Assembly (NCBI RefSeq): GCF_000019225.1
Contig: NC_010995.1
Coordinates: forward strand, 2,798,501 to 2,862,500
Length of the DNA: 64,000 nt
Reading direction: 5' to 3'
Source: Cellvibrio japonicus Ueda107
GTDB lineage: Bacteria > Pseudomonadota > Gammaproteobacteria > Pseudomonadales > Cellvibrionaceae
The notes below the pieces were generated by a model. That model was not told where the DNA came from and did not search any database. It saw nothing but the letters and a program-made list of their open reading frames with translations. Both the position numbers and the translations under genes were made by a program. This document shows, piece by piece, positions 9,456-18,692 of this stretch (position 1 is the first letter of the stretch; each line of letters opens with the position of its first letter).

Positions 9456-11909
9456 CTATAAAATCTGAGCTGTCATTCTACCGACGCGCTCGGTCCCAAG
9501 ACCAAAACTTTCGTTGTAATACTCTTCATCTAAGTAGTAAATACCATGTTCCGCTTGAATTTCATGTACGGCATTCTCCTTAATTAATTTATCCCATATA
9601 TTGGGAAAAACATTAACACTGTATTTTTGCGCTTGTCGTAACAACTGATAGTAACGACGAGCGTTAAATTCCTTCGCTACAGAACAAAGCTCATTTACCA
9701 AATTACGCCCCTTCTTACCATACTGAACAATAACCGCTTGGGTTGGAGCATCAATAGCTTTGAATTGCCTTCCAGCCTCCATGAAGGCCTGACGTAAAAG
9801 CGTAACTTTATTTTCACGATTAGAAAAATTTTCATTACATCCGATACGAGAACTCAACAAGTTGAGTAAGCTATCATTCCTGTGTTGTTTTCCTACCAAT
9901 AGATAGCTCATATCATCAGCTCGATCAAAAAAGTAATAGCGAAAATACTGCTTGATCGCAGCTGGTGACAGCATGTCTTCGTACTCCTCAGAAAGAACCC
10001 GTTCTGCTTTATCTTTACCAACATCAATGTCCTTTAGCATTCCTGTACTTTCACGATCTGGATTTATGACAAAGACCTGCCCTTTGATCAAATTCCCATG
10101 CTCGTCCTTCAACGTTCCATTCCTATTACAACGCCCCGCAGCCTGGGCGATAGAGTCCAAGCCAGCCAAAAAACGTATGACAGAGGAAAAATCCACATCA
10201 ACGCCAGCCTCAATCAACTGTGTTGATAAGCAAAGCACGGGCTTTCTATGCTTTAGACGCTTTTTTATTAGGTATAGAAGAATTTTACGGTGGCGTGGAC
10301 ATTGATTGGTACTGAGATGAAAAATTTCAGAATCATTCACACATTCGGCACAACGCAGATATAATTCCTGCGCCCAGGCCTTAGTGTTAACAATTACCAA
10401 ACAACTCCCGTGTTTCTGGAACTGCTCTAACGCTAGCGCCGATATTTCCGGGGCACTCCAACCACCAGGCTTTATCTGGTTATAAATATCCACCCGCCGG
10501 AGATCGACAAAATGTCGATTAAAATCCCCAGCCAACTCATTCCCTTCGGAAACTATTAATTGCCCCTTCTCCGGGCATTTCAACTCATTCAATAGGGGCT
10601 GAGTCGCTGTACAAAGTACAGCAGTAGTATTGCAACCCTGTACGAGAAAATTCATAACATTACAGAAAATATGCACGCAATTAATCGGTAATGTTTGAAT
10701 TTCATCAAAAACAAGTACGCTATTAGCTAATTGATGTAAGCGTCTTACGCCCTTGGTTCCACCACTGAACAAAGTTTCCAGCAACTGCACCATTGTAGTT
10801 AGGACAATAGGTGCATCCCAGTTTTCCGAAACCAGTTTGCTCTGCCAGGTTTGCTGTTCCGGTTCCAAATTCGAATGATGCTCTAATACCCAAGGTCTAG
10901 TATCGCTTTTATGCTCTACTATCTCACGTATCACCTTAGCATTTTGCTCAATGATGGAAGTATAAGGAATAATATAGATAATACGCTCCAAGCCGTGATG
11001 CCGAGCATGATGCAATGCGTAACGTAAGCTGGCATAAGTTTTACCACCTCCTGTTGGTACAGTTAGCGTATAAAGCCCTTGAGATTTATATGCGTTGTTC
11101 TTGCAGTTATTAGAAATTTCTCGGCGCAACTCATCTACATAATTACGCACTGATAGTCTCGAAAGATGATTTTCCAGGCGATCAATAGCAACTTTCCAAT
11201 TAATTGACCCTGACCTTTCCAGGCGTTCTTTTAATCTGATAGGGTCTTCAAATTCAGCGCTGTTGAGTCGATCCGCATCAATCAAACAGCTAAACAGGAA
11301 ACGGGTAAAAAAACCTAAATTGAAGAAATCAATTGTCGATGGATTGGTAAAATCAACAAACCTGCGAAGTTGATTGAATAGTTTTTTCACCTGATCTACA
11401 CTAGCAAGTTGATCCAGCTTTTCAAGAATTTCCTTATCTGCTGTTCGCTGACATTCGTCAAGATGTACTTTCTCATCAGGCTTACTCATTCGATTAGAAA
11501 ATACAGGCTTATCATCAACACCTATACAGTCGATTAAACCGCTGTGGTGAGAAGCAATACATAGAGCCAAAATTTGACCACATAACTCTCCCTGCCCAGA
11601 ATTACCGAAGCGTTTTAGCCGTTGCCAAACCAGCTGAGCCCCAGCCGTGGAGTGATCGACCTTCCCTTTCATGCCTTTAGCATCGACGTAGTCATCTTCA
11701 TCAGGATTAATCTCACCCGTAGCTGACTTAATGTAGAGTTGAAATTCTTGGCTGTACTTACCAAAGTCATGCAGCAACCCAATCAGCCGTCCAGCTGATT
11801 CCGCATCTATCTTTTTGGCAAATGTGGCAGCCAAATTGCTTACTTCCGATAAATGGGCGCTAAGCTCTTGAATCTCACCATCTTTTTTTCTTTTATGCGC
11901 AATAAACAT
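9456..11909 (-). CDS. cas3: Cas3 nuclease-helicase, type I-C
   Basis: The 817-residue protein is an N-terminal HD nuclease fused to a superfamily 2 helicase. HD residues are visible as HLSEV, LLHDFGKYSQEF (about residue 45-57), VDHSTAGAQL and ASHHSG. Helicase motifs follow: Walker A in TVPTGGGKTYAS (about 285), motif II as VFDEIQTLP, motif III in CTATQP, and motif VI region STQLIEAGVDVDFS with AGRCNRNG. Cas3 is recruited by Cascade to unwind and degrade target DNA. It is the first gene of the cas operon. No strong Shine-Dalgarno sequence precedes the ATG, only a weak GGGC about 8 nt away. Confidence 0.97.
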   Translation of the reverse strand: MFIAHKRKKDGEIQELSAHLSEVSNLAATFAKKIDAESAGRLIGLLHDFGKYSQEFQLYIKSATGEINPDEDDYVDAKGMKGKVDHSTAGAQLVWQRLKRFGNSGQGELCGQILALCIASHHSGLIDCIGVDDKPVFSNRMSKPDEKVHLDECQRTADKEILEKLDQLASVDQVKKLFNQLRRFVDFTNPSTIDFFNLGFFTRFLFSCLIDADRLNSAEFEDPIRLKERLERSGSINWKVAIDRLENHLSRLSVRNYVDELRREISNNCKNNAYKSQGLYTLTVPTGGGKTYASLRYALHHARHHGLERIIYIIPYTSIIEQNAKVIREIVEHKSDTRPWVLEHHSNLEPEQQTWQSKLVSENWDAPIVLTTMVQLLETLFSGGTKGVRRLHQLANSVLVFDEIQTLPINCVHIFCNVMNFLVQGCNTTAVLCTATQPLLNELKCPEKGQLIVSEGNELAGDFNRHFVDLRRVDIYNQIKPGGWSAPEISALALEQFQKHGSCLVIVNTKAWAQELYLRCAECVNDSEIFHLSTNQCPRHRKILLYLIKKRLKHRKPVLCLSTQLIEAGVDVDFSSVIRFLAGLDSIAQAAGRCNRNGTLKDEHGNLIKGQVFVINPDRESTGMLKDIDVGKDKAERVLSEEYEDMLSPAAIKQYFRYYFFDRADDMSYLLVGKQHRNDSLLNLLSSRIGCNENFSNRENKVTLLRQAFMEAGRQFKAIDAPTQAVIVQYGKKGRNLVNELCSVAKEFNARRYYQLLRQAQKYSVNVFPNIWDKLIKENAVHEIQAEHGIYYLDEEYYNESFGLGTERVGRMTAQIL

Positions 11910-11956
11910 TTCTATTAGCCCAATATATTGCTTTTGTGTTTACTTACTCAGATCGT

Positions 11957-11965
11957 TTAGCGGAC
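11957..11965. promoter_or_regulatory. TTAGCGGAC motif in the cas operon promoter region
   Basis: This nonamer, about 48 bp upstream of the cas3 start, equals the arm nonamer of the inverted repeat after cas2. On the minus strand it reads GTCCGCTAA and overlaps TTGTCC, a possible -35 hexamer. It lies in the 206-bp gap between the WYL regulator gene and cas3, so it is a candidate operator. Evidence is recurrence and position only. Confidence 0.35.
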
Positions 11966-12115
11966 AAGTCTTAAGTCATTGATTTTTCATTAAAACCACT
12001 CCTCTTGCTACTCTACACCACAGCCGATAAATGATCTGATAGCAACTGCAAGATCGCAACCCTGACCAAAAACACAGGTAAACAAACTTGATAGATTTTT
12101 GGCAATTACAGGTTA

Positions 12116-12952
12116 TTACCCCTCAAACAACCACTCCTTTATGTCAACCAGGTTGACACATATCAACTGCTGGGCCTCGGGGGTACCGTCGAGCACCTTG
12201 GTGTTGACCTGCAATTCGCGCAGCAGGTATTGCACCAGGCAACCGCGGGTTGTGATGGCGAGTTGGCCGTTTACCATTTGGTAGTCGTTTTCGAGGATTG
12301 CGCGTTTTTCAGGATTGAGGCGTGGGTCTGGCTGTAGTAGTACGGTGACTTGCGTATTCCAGGCCGTGTCACCGTTAGCGAGGAAAGTGGCTTTATCCAG
12401 CAATTCCGGCGTGCCGCGAAAACTGCTGAGTACAAAATCGCGATAAGCACGGCTTTTTTCGCACCAGGCACGCAGGTGCCAACGCAAACCTGTGCGTACA
12501 AAACAGTGTGGGGAGAGAATACGTCCGATGGAGTCGGGGCTGCTGAGCGAGGCATACTCGACATCAATACGGCGCTGTTGGCGTACAGCGATTACCAGAC
12601 CACGCATGATATCCGGTGAAACCTGTCGCACCGGTATTTCCAGTGCGGCAGTGTAAGGTGAAACGGTGGCGGCATGTTCAGGCCAATGCCCGGTGTGCAG
12701 CCAATTCAGGTAGGCGTCTGCATCGGCGCTAATATAATGACGTTTGAAACCGGGAGAAGGTTTGTAGTTTTTGTGTGAGTTGTCATACACCAGGTTGTCG
12801 GGGAATAGTTGTTTGTAACTATTTATATAGGCGCTGCACTGTTGTCGGCTGAGGTTGAATTGCCGCTCCAGGTCTTTGGCGTTGATGCGTCCCTCCCAAT
12901 AGACCAGGAGCTCTATAAAGGCATGACGCTGATGTGCTGTGGCTTTTCCCAT
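12116..12952 (-). CDS. WYL-domain transcriptional regulator (BrxR/CapW-like)
   Basis: The 278-residue protein starts MGKATAHQRHAFIELLVYWEGRINAKDLERQFNLS, a winged-helix DNA-binding domain (about 1-75). A WYL domain (about 120-195) follows, with IRIDVEYASLSS-like and ILSPHCFVRTGLRWHLRAWCEKSRAYRDFVLSS segments, and then a WCX-like C-terminal dimerisation domain. I chose the ATG at 12952 because GAGAGG precedes it by 5 nt; a longer frame back to 13012 has no such site. The architecture matches BrxR/CapW regulators that sit beside phage-defence loci and repress them, probably sensing a ligand through the WYL domain. It lies 206 bp upstream of cas3 on the same strand, so it may control the cas operon. 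That control is inference. Confidence 0.85.
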   Translation of the reverse strand: MGKATAHQRHAFIELLVYWEGRINAKDLERQFNLSRQQCSAYINSYKQLFPDNLVYDNSHKNYKPSPGFKRHYISADADAYLNWLHTGHWPEHAATVSPYTAALEIPVRQVSPDIMRGLVIAVRQQRRIDVEYASLSSPDSIGRILSPHCFVRTGLRWHLRAWCEKSRAYRDFVLSSFRGTPELLDKATFLANGDTAWNTQVTVLLQPDPRLNPEKRAILENDYQMVNGQLAITTRGCLVQYLLRELQVNTKVLDGTPEAQQLICVNLVDIKEWLFEG

Positions 12953-12964
12953 GCGAGCCTCTCT

Positions 12965-13012
12965 TATTATTAAGGTGAGACTCAATAATAGCGTCTGGCT
13001 GCGCTTGATCAA
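12965..13012 (-). promoter_or_regulatory. Promoter with overlapping operator for the WYL regulator
   Basis: On the minus strand TTGATC (13012-13007) and TATTAT (12990-12985) form -35 and -10 boxes with a 16-bp spacer, placing the start of transcription about 25 nt before the ATG at 12952. An inverted repeat, TATTATT and AATAATA with a 12-bp gap (12965-12990), covers the -10 box. Palindromes over their own promoters are typical of BrxR/CapW regulators, so autorepression is likely. Confidence 0.5.
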
Positions 13013-13049
13013 GTCAAACGGCTTTCGCCAGACAGTTGAGAGGGATAAA

Positions 13050-13550
13050 TCAGTTGAAATCCCAATTCACACCCACACTGATTTCCCTACCGCGATTGGG
13101 TACGCCGCCGACCAGGCCTGCGCCCTGTGGTGGTGAGGCATAGTCCTTATCCAGTGCATTTTTGGCCGCGAGAATGATGGTCGTGCTTGAGCCAAGTTGA
13201 TAACCCAACTGGGTGTTGATGTACCAATAAGAATCCAGGGTCGCAAGTTGGTTGGTGGTGAGCAGGTATTGGCGTTCGCTGTGATAGGCCGCCGAGAGAC
13301 TCCAGTTCCATTGACTGCGGTTGTAATTGAGGCCCAGCGAGCCCATGGTATCGGCTTCGCGAAAAAATGTGTCGGGCATGTCTTTAAAGTGGGTGTAATG
13401 GGCTTGCGCTAACCATTGCGGGTTTATTTGCCAGGCGAGTTTCATCCCAGCACCAATATGGGATTGATCTGCACCGTTTTCATTATCCAGGTTGGCATTG
13501 GTCACTAACACCGGGCGTCGATTGTGTTTGCTGTTGGTACCACTGGTCAA
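13050..13550 (-). pseudogene. TonB-dependent receptor, C-terminal remnant
   Basis: The reading frame gives about 165 residues of outer-membrane barrel: alternating strands such as AGMKLAWQINPQWLAQAHYTHF, SLGLNYNRSQWNWSLSAAYHSE and SYWYINTQLGYQLG, then LAAKNALDKDYASP and the closing strand REISVGVNWDFN. This is the C-terminus of a TonB-dependent receptor, a family normally 600-900 residues long. The plug and most of the barrel are missing. The first 68 bp overlap, in another frame, the 3' end of the upstream GGDEF/EAL gene, so the fragment was probably left by a deletion or rearrangement at about 13490-13550. It has no evident start of its own. Confidence 0.8.
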
Positions 13551-15945
13551 AGATCACCGGTGGCATGGGGCGCGCAAAAAAATAACCTTGCATTAAACGG
13601 CAGCCGCGCGCCTGTAACACATCAAATTCTGCGCGGGTTTCCACACCTTCGGCGATGGTCTCCTTACCCAGTGCCTGGGCCAGGGCGATGATAGATTCCA
13701 CAATAGCAAGGGACTCGGGTTCTTGAAGCATTTCACGGACAAAGGATTGATCGATTTTGAGTACATTGATGGGGAGATGGCGCAAATAATTCAGGCTTGA
13801 AAAACCGGTGCCAAAATCATCGATGGCAATACGGAACCCCAGTTCGCGCAATCCTTTCAGGGTTTGGATAGCCGACTGTACATCCTGCATAAGCATGGTT
13901 TCGGTCAGTTCAAGTTCGATGGCATCAGGCACTAACTGCGCTTCCTGGAGGATATGTTTAACACGATCGAGAAAATCACCCTGGCGAAATTGCAAGGCTG
14001 AAATGTTGACGCTCACCACCAGATGGTTATGCCCCTGACGGCGCCATTCGGCAAGCTGTTTCACCGCTTGTACTAATACCCAGTCACCCAGGCCGACAAT
14101 CAGGCCGGTTTCCTCAGCCAATGGAATAAATTCGGCGGGCGATATCAAGCCCCGCTCGCGGTGACGCCAGCGAATAAGTGCCTCCAGCCCCCAGAGTTGA
14201 CCGCTGCTGCCGATAATCTGCGGCTGGTAATGCAGTTCAAAATCACCGGCATCTATGGCGCTGCGTAAATCGCTTTCGAGTTTGAGGCGATCCAGGGTTT
14301 TGGCGTTGAGTGTCGGCGTGTAGAACTGGTAGTTGTTGCGCCCTTTTTCCTTGGCAAGGTACATGGCTGCATCGGCATTCTTGATCAGGGTATTGGGGTC
14401 TTCACCATCATCCGGATAAACCGCAATACCGATACTGGGCGTTATGTGCAGGCTAATGCCATCTACCGTGTAAGGTAGCTGCAATTGCTCGCGCAATTTA
14501 ATGGTGAGGTCGGCCAGGTTGCCCTCTGTCCTCACCCTGGGAAATAAAACCACAAACTCATCGCCCCCCAGGCGCGACACTGTATCGCCTGTGCGCACAT
14601 TAGCGGTGAGGCGCTTGGCCGCTTCCTGCAGGATCTGGTCGCCAACGCCATGCCCCAGGGAGTCGTTCACGTTTTTAAAACGATCCAGGTCGATAAACAA
14701 AATACCCAGTTTCTCACCCTGGCGGCGCACCTGGGTGATTGCCATTTCCAGGCGATCATTGAGCAGGATACGGTTGGGCAAACCGGTGAGTGCATCGTGG
14801 TGGGCGAGGAATTCAATTTGTGCGCGCGAATTTTTGTGCTCGGTAATGTCGTTGAAGATAGCGATATAGTGTTCCGGTTCACCGCGTGAATTAGTGACCT
14901 GGGTGACCGAAAACCAGCTGGGGAATTCCTCACCGGATTTGCGCTGGTTAATCAACTCCCCCTGCCAGTGACCACGCTCTTTTAATAAGGACACCAGGTT
15001 GCGATAGAAACTGTAGGTTTGCAGCTTGGCTCCGACCTCCAGGGTATCTACACCCAATACATCTTGCTCGCGATAGCCCATGATAGTTTCATAGGCGCGA
15101 TTGACAGAAATAATGCGAAAGTTAGCATCGGTTATCAGGATGGCTTCGTTGCTTGCTTCAAAAACCTTGGCCCAAAGCCGCAATTGATTTTCCTGCTGGC
15201 GGCGCTGGGTGATTTCGCGCACCACCAGAAGCACCTCCTGCCGGTCGCGCGGAACGATACGCGCCTCCCAGTGACGCACGCACATAGGATCGCGCGACCA
15301 CTGGAACTCCAGCATCTGCATCCCCTTACCGCGCAGCGCTGCATCAATGCGTGTACCTATGAGCGCAGCGATGTCCGATGGCAGGTGATAGCTGCCATCT
15401 TCGGCGGAATGAAGCCACTCGCCCATATCGAAGACATAGGAACCAACCTGCATATCCAGTACCGCGCCTTCGCGGTGCAGGCGAATAATAATATCGGGCA
15501 GGTTGGATAGGAGTGCGCGGGTTTTACTTTCGCTCAAACTGAGATCGGCAAAGGCGCGGCTGGCACGCAATAAATATTGCAGGCGATAAGGTAAGGTGCC
15601 CCAGCTGACAGGCTTGGTAATAAAGTCTGTCGCACCCGATTCATAGGCTTTATTGATGGACTCCAGGTCATCCAGGCCGGTGACCATGGCAATGGGCAAG
15701 TCGTGACCGGGGTATTGCTGCAAGAGTTCGCGGCACAGGCTGAAACCATCGCCGTCCGGCAACAATACATCGAGCAAGACCAGATCGGGACGCTGCTTTT
15801 TAAATTGCAGGCGCGCGCCCTGGCAATCTCCCGCCGTGTCTACCTGGAAGCCTGCCTTCTCCAGGGTAGCTTGCATCATCAGGCGTGCTGCCTCTTCGTC
15901 ATCGATAACCAGCACGCGTGTTATTTGTGGTTGCGTAGACTTCAC
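13483..15945 (-). CDS. Response regulator with PAS, GGDEF and EAL domains (cyclic di-GMP turnover)
   Basis: Of the 820 residues, about 8-125 are a receiver (VLVIDDEEAARLMM, phosphoacceptor Asp in LVLLDVLLPDGDG, Lys in FITKPVSW). About 255-375 is a PAS domain (AKVFEASNEAILITDANFRIISVNRAYE), about 380-545 a GGDEF domain with an intact RLGGDEFVVLF, and about 560-805 an EAL domain with intact LEALIRW and DDFGTGFSSLNYL. Both synthase and phosphodiesterase motifs look functional. It is probably phosphorylated by the hybrid kinase encoded just upstream, whose stop overlaps this GTG start (GTGA). The last 20 or so residues, past the EAL domain, read into the TonB receptor remnant and may not be native. 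Confidence 0.92.
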   Translation of the reverse strand: MKSTQPQITRVLVIDDEEAARLMMQATLEKAGFQVDTAGDCQGARLQFKKQRPDLVLLDVLLPDGDGFSLCRELLQQYPGHDLPIAMVTGLDDLESINKAYESGATDFITKPVSWGTLPYRLQYLLRASRAFADLSLSESKTRALLSNLPDIIIRLHREGAVLDMQVGSYVFDMGEWLHSAEDGSYHLPSDIAALIGTRIDAALRGKGMQMLEFQWSRDPMCVRHWEARIVPRDRQEVLLVVREITQRRQQENQLRLWAKVFEASNEAILITDANFRIISVNRAYETIMGYREQDVLGVDTLEVGAKLQTYSFYRNLVSLLKERGHWQGELINQRKSGEEFPSWFSVTQVTNSRGEPEHYIAIFNDITEHKNSRAQIEFLAHHDALTGLPNRILLNDRLEMAITQVRRQGEKLGILFIDLDRFKNVNDSLGHGVGDQILQEAAKRLTANVRTGDTVSRLGGDEFVVLFPRVRTEGNLADLTIKLREQLQLPYTVDGISLHITPSIGIAVYPDDGEDPNTLIKNADAAMYLAKEKGRNNYQFYTPTLNAKTLDRLKLESDLRSAIDAGDFELHYQPQIIGSSGQLWGLEALIRWRHRERGLISPAEFIPLAEETGLIVGLGDWVLVQAVKQLAEWRRQGHNHLVVSVNISALQFRQGDFLDRVKHILQEAQLVPDAIELELTETMLMQDVQSAIQTLKGLRELGFRIAIDDFGTGFSSLNYLRHLPINVLKIDQSFVREMLQEPESLAIVESIIALAQALGKETIAEGVETRAEFDVLQARGCRLMQGYFFARPMPPVIFDQWYQQQTQSTPGVSDQCQPG

Positions 15946-18692
15946 GGTTTATATCCCTCTGCCTCAAAGTCAGATAAACGCACCAGTGCCAGCTCATACA
16001 ACCGGCGAATGGTTTCCAGGCGCTCCCCTGCTCCACGTAAATCACCCTGGCGCCCCTGGGCCTCTAGCTGTCGGCAGTGATCGGCAAGCGCCACAATACC
16101 GAGGTTCGCTGCACTGTTTTTAAAACTGTGCGCGATTTTATACAGGCGATCGGTATCACTGTTGGAAAGTGCGTCTTCCATCGACACCAATAATTCAGGA
16201 CTGGACGCGCGAAATAACTGGATCACACGCGGCAGGAGTCCATCGCGCAGGCTGTTTAATTGTTCCAGTACCTGAATATCCAACGCCAGGGGTGAAAAAT
16301 CCAATGTTGTCGTTTGCGGATCAGTGACGTTACTGTTTTCAGTTAGAGGAGGCACAATTGAATCCTGTAAATAATGCTGGTCACGTGTCGGCAGCCAGCG
16401 CGCTAAAACGTCGTAAAGCTGCTCGGTGGAAAAGGGTTTGCTGAGGTAATCGCTCATGCCCCGTTCAAGGCAGCGCTCGCGATCGCCAACAATGGCATTG
16501 GCGGTGAGCGCGATAACAGGTAGCGGTGTGAGTCCCTGTTCCTGTTCGTAACGGCGCCAGCGGGCCGTCGCTTCGAAACCGTCCATGATCGGCATCTGAC
16601 AATCCATTAATACCAGGTCAAAACTTTCTTCCTGCAAACGGGTAAAGGCCTCCTGGCCGTTGTGTGCCAGGCGGGCATTAATGCCCAGGGTTTGCAACAT
16701 GGCACTGGCGACTTCCTGGTTAACGGGGTTGTCCTCTGCCAGTAATACCTTGCCATCAAGTTTTCCCGGAGAGGCCTGGCTGGTATTAGCAGCCTGCACC
16801 AGGTTGCGCACCTGCCTGGCAGACTCATCACCGGTCACCAATGCCAGTAATAAATTGTGCAACTCGGATTGCCGCACGGGTTTGAGCAAGGTAGGAATAC
16901 GGGCATCGGCCAATCGATTGCCTGCCATACCCGCTGAACTGAGCACCACAATCGCCAGCTTATCGAAATGGGTATCGGCACGGATGGCATCAATCAATTG
17001 GCCGCCATCCATGCCCGGCATCATCCAATCCGTGAGCAATACATCCACCGGTGTCCCCTGAAGGCGCTGCTGGTGCAAAGCGCCTATAGCCTCGGGCGCG
17101 GAGCTTACCAGCAAGGGAGATATGCCCCAGGATTTAAGCCAGTATTCGAGGATTTCCCGATTGGCCTGGTTGTCATCCACCACCAACACACGCAATTCAC
17201 TGAAACCTTCCATAACCTGTAAATTGCGCGTATCGGCCACCGCCGGTAACCGCAATTCAAAATAAAAATAACTGCCCTTACCCGGCTCTGACTCCAGGGC
17301 AATATGCCCACCCATTAACTCCACCAGGCATTGCGAAATTGCCAGGCCCAAGCCTGTACCACCGTAGCGGCGGGTCATGGACGAGTCAGCCTGGGTAAAA
17401 GCATTGAATAAGCGCTCGGCCTGTTCCACGCGAATGCCTATACCGGTATCGCGTACACCAAAATGCAGGTGCAACAGATTGTCTTCGCGCAGCAGCAGTT
17501 TGACTTCGAGGGTGACTTCACCCCGCTCGGTAAATTTGATGGCATTGCTCAGCAGGTTGGTGAGTACCTGGGCCAAGCGCGCAGCATCGCCTTCGGCAGA
17601 CAGTGGCGGCAAAGGGGTATTGCACAGCAACTCCAAACCTTTGGCGTGCGCAATGGGTGCATAGCGCTCTGCCAGGTCCTCCACCAGTAGATTTAACTGG
17701 AACGGGTGTATTTCCAATTCCAGCTTGCCCGCTTCCACCTTGGAAAAATCAAGGATGTCATTGATGATCAGTAACAAGTCTTCGCCCGAGCGACGCGCGA
17801 CACGGGCAAAGCGTTTTTGCTTGGGTGTGAGTTCCGTTTCCAGGAGCAAATTGGTCATGCCCAGGATGCCGTTCAGCGGTGTGCGGATTTCGTGGCTCAT
17901 GACCGCCAGGAATTGGCTTTTGGCCTGACTGGCTGCCTCGGCACTTGCCGTTGCCTGGCGCCATTGCGCAGTGCGCTCTTCAACACGCAGCTCCAATTCG
18001 TCGTGCTGCTCGCGCAATTGTTGGTCCTGAGACTGCAGGCGATCAAGCATGGCGTTAAAGCGAATCGTTAAATGCGCCACCTCGTCATCACCGTCCAGGG
18101 ATCTGGCGCGCAACTGGTAATTACCCTGGTTACCACTGCCAATTTGCTCGGCCAGCTCACTTAAATCCTGTAACGGCCTGGTAACCCGGTTAATCAGGTA
18201 GCGGGCCAGCGCCCCTGCCAGCGCTACCGCGACCAGTACAGTTAACAAGGTAAAGCCAATTTGTTGGTAAAGCTGGTGGCGCAGGTAACCTAGGTCGGCG
18301 TTTAATTCCAGGTGCCCAATTGTTTCCTGATCCCAGAGTACCGGTACCCGAATACGTTCATCCACGCTACTGCTGGCATTGGGGCCCTGGTATTTCGCCA
18401 GTAAAGTGCCATCGCTCAATTGCATGTGCGCTGACACTATCTGGGAAGCGGCACTCAAGGCATCCAGGGCATTGTGTGCCGCCTGGCGATCGCCAAACAT
18501 GCCGGGTGCAGCCAAATTGTATGCCGTGGCCTGGGCGAGGATGTGCAATTGGTTAAGTGCCTGGTCGCAGGCCATGCGGTATTGCTGCCATACGCCGATA
18601 GATGCGGCAATCAACACAGCCAGCGAGCAAACCAGCATCGTCAGCAGGCCTATTTTGCGGGAGAGTGGCTTATTAATAGACATACTAACCAT
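15942..18692 (-). CDS. Hybrid sensor histidine kinase with two receivers and an Hpt domain
   Basis: The 916-residue membrane kinase has a transmembrane helix at about 13-33, a periplasmic segment, and a second helix near 150-172 (IGFTLLTVLVAVALAGALA). A HAMP domain follows, then a HisKA domain with the phosphorylated His in AVMSHEIRTPLNG (about 270), and a HATPase with DTGIGI and YGGTGLGLAIS. Next come receiver 1 (VLVVDDNQANRE, Asp in LLTDWMMPGMDG), receiver 2 (VLLAEDNPVNQE, Asp in LMDCQMPIMDG) and a C-terminal Hpt domain with AHSFKNSAANLG (about 850). The architecture is BarA-like. It lies between the YfiR-like gene (8-bp overlap) and the GGDEF/EAL regulator, so the periplasmic YfiR protein is a candidate input and cyclic di-GMP the output. 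Confidence 0.93.
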   Translation of the reverse strand: MVSMSINKPLSRKIGLLTMLVCSLAVLIAASIGVWQQYRMACDQALNQLHILAQATAYNLAAPGMFGDRQAAHNALDALSAASQIVSAHMQLSDGTLLAKYQGPNASSSVDERIRVPVLWDQETIGHLELNADLGYLRHQLYQQIGFTLLTVLVAVALAGALARYLINRVTRPLQDLSELAEQIGSGNQGNYQLRARSLDGDDEVAHLTIRFNAMLDRLQSQDQQLREQHDELELRVEERTAQWRQATASAEAASQAKSQFLAVMSHEIRTPLNGILGMTNLLLETELTPKQKRFARVARRSGEDLLLIINDILDFSKVEAGKLELEIHPFQLNLLVEDLAERYAPIAHAKGLELLCNTPLPPLSAEGDAARLAQVLTNLLSNAIKFTERGEVTLEVKLLLREDNLLHLHFGVRDTGIGIRVEQAERLFNAFTQADSSMTRRYGGTGLGLAISQCLVELMGGHIALESEPGKGSYFYFELRLPAVADTRNLQVMEGFSELRVLVVDDNQANREILEYWLKSWGISPLLVSSAPEAIGALHQQRLQGTPVDVLLTDWMMPGMDGGQLIDAIRADTHFDKLAIVVLSSAGMAGNRLADARIPTLLKPVRQSELHNLLLALVTGDESARQVRNLVQAANTSQASPGKLDGKVLLAEDNPVNQEVASAMLQTLGINARLAHNGQEAFTRLQEESFDLVLMDCQMPIMDGFEATARWRRYEQEQGLTPLPVIALTANAIVGDRERCLERGMSDYLSKPFSTEQLYDVLARWLPTRDQHYLQDSIVPPLTENSNVTDPQTTTLDFSPLALDIQVLEQLNSLRDGLLPRVIQLFRASSPELLVSMEDALSNSDTDRLYKIAHSFKNSAANLGIVALADHCRQLEAQGRQGDLRGAGERLETIRRLYELALVRLSDFEAEGYKP

